From contig JAEUHH010000112.1 in NCBI GenBank assembly GCA_016795505.1, forward strand, positions 1 through 43,137: a stretch of DNA of 43,137 bases, in the 5' to 3' direction. How positions within the stretch are numbered: the stretch's first letter is position 1; each line of letters starts with the position of its first letter. Under the pieces are notes generated by a model. The model saw only the letters and a program-made list of their open reading frames with translations, searched no databases and was not told the origin of the DNA. This DNA comes from Verrucomicrobiales bacterium (GTDB lineage: Bacteria > Verrucomicrobiota > Verrucomicrobiia > Verrucomicrobiales > DEV007). The translations under genes were made by a program, and so were the position numbers. Below, one piece after another: positions 42,899 through 43,137 of this stretch.

Positions 42899-43137
42899 AT
42901 GTATTCATCCCGTCTCCTTCAAAAAAACGGCAATGCCTGCTATCATGTGGTCTCCCGCGTGGTTGACAGGCGCTTCATTTTCAACGCCAAGGAAATGAAC
43001 TATTTCCGCAAATGGATGCGCAGGTTGGAGGCCTTCTGTGGCGTGCAGGTGCTCACCTTTTGCCTGATGTCCAATCACTTCCACCTCCTCGTCAAGGTGC
43101 CAGACCGCCACGCGATGCCACGGTTGACCAAGGAGAC
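42899..43137 (+). CDS. REP-associated tyrosine (Y1/HUH) transposase, 5' part only
   Basis: The first 79 codons of a gene that reads off the right edge. It begins MYSSRLLQKNGNACYHVVSR and includes LMSNHFHLLVKV, the HxH motif of Y1 transposases. It is clearly related to the left-edge gene (1-200) and faces the opposite way, so the window lies between two outward-facing relatives about 42.7 kb apart. The catalytic Tyr is beyond the edge. The upstream 148 bases are A+T-rich compared with neighbours and carry a tandem 15-mer. Confidence 0.85.
   Translation, partial: MYSSRLLQKNGNACYHVVSRVVDRRFIFNAKEMNYFRKWMRRLEAFCGVQVLTFCLMSNHFHLLVKVPDRHAMPRLTKE

Overview
This is a high-GC, gene-dense bacterial chromosome segment. 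The gene content points to the PVC superphylum, most likely Verrucomicrobiota: two very large secreted PVC-type dehydrogenases with a C-terminal haem c motif, a DUF1080-ThuA fusion beside a Tat-exported Gfo/Idh/MocA protein, a DUF4058 protein, a lipase-maturation-factor-like membrane protein, FabV as enoyl-ACP reductase and the long (about 600-residue) form of IspG. Most starts lack an obvious Shine-Dalgarno sequence. No rRNA, tRNA, CRISPR array or prophage is visible, and no gene-free stretch exceeds 300 bases.

Layout. 1-200: end of a REP-associated (Y1/HUH) transposase gene running off the left edge. 413-9739: secreted catabolic genes (Gfo/Idh, DUF1080-ThuA, PhoD-like phosphatase, PVC dehydrogenase, dimethylformamidase-beta-like protein). 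9935-13282: catalase-peroxidase KatG divergent from an OxyR-like LysR regulator that keeps both redox cysteines, with paired LysR-type boxes between them. 13504-17464: orphan TolC, a small protein that closely resembles plant Whirly ssDNA-binding proteins, a RES-type toxin-antitoxin pair with its own promoter, and a DUF1287 protein. 17484-22187 (minus): grpE-dnaJ-rsmE, a GAF-SpoIIE phosphatase and a STAS protein that look like a partner-switching pair. 22387-26228: lipoprotein, SUMF1-fold protein, serine acetyltransferase, SprT-like protein. 26239-32043 (minus): trmB, ispG, site-2 protease, LMF-like protein. 32126-34177: fabV, DUF4058. 34261-38279 (minus): SGNH hydrolase and a second PVC dehydrogenase, overlapping by four bases. 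38410-42750: MMPL exporter divergent from a chorismatase, then a lipoprotein alpha/beta hydrolase. 42899-43137: start of a second REP-associated transposase facing out of the right edge.

Three observations stand out. First, the bacterial Whirly-like protein. Second, a family of intergenic repeats at five loci (about 371, 19440, 26909, 34208, 41920) in which the 7-mer ACAGGGT or its reverse complement recurs at exactly 22-nt steps; the step is kept whether neighbouring cores point the same way or opposite ways, and the arrays lie just beyond gene 3' ends. Third, a chorismatase/MMPL pair reminiscent of xanthomonadin/aryl-polyene clusters but without the polyketide genes, where the chorismatase may be read from a leaderless mRNA. 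Functions are inferred from sequence motifs and remembered family features; no search was run.
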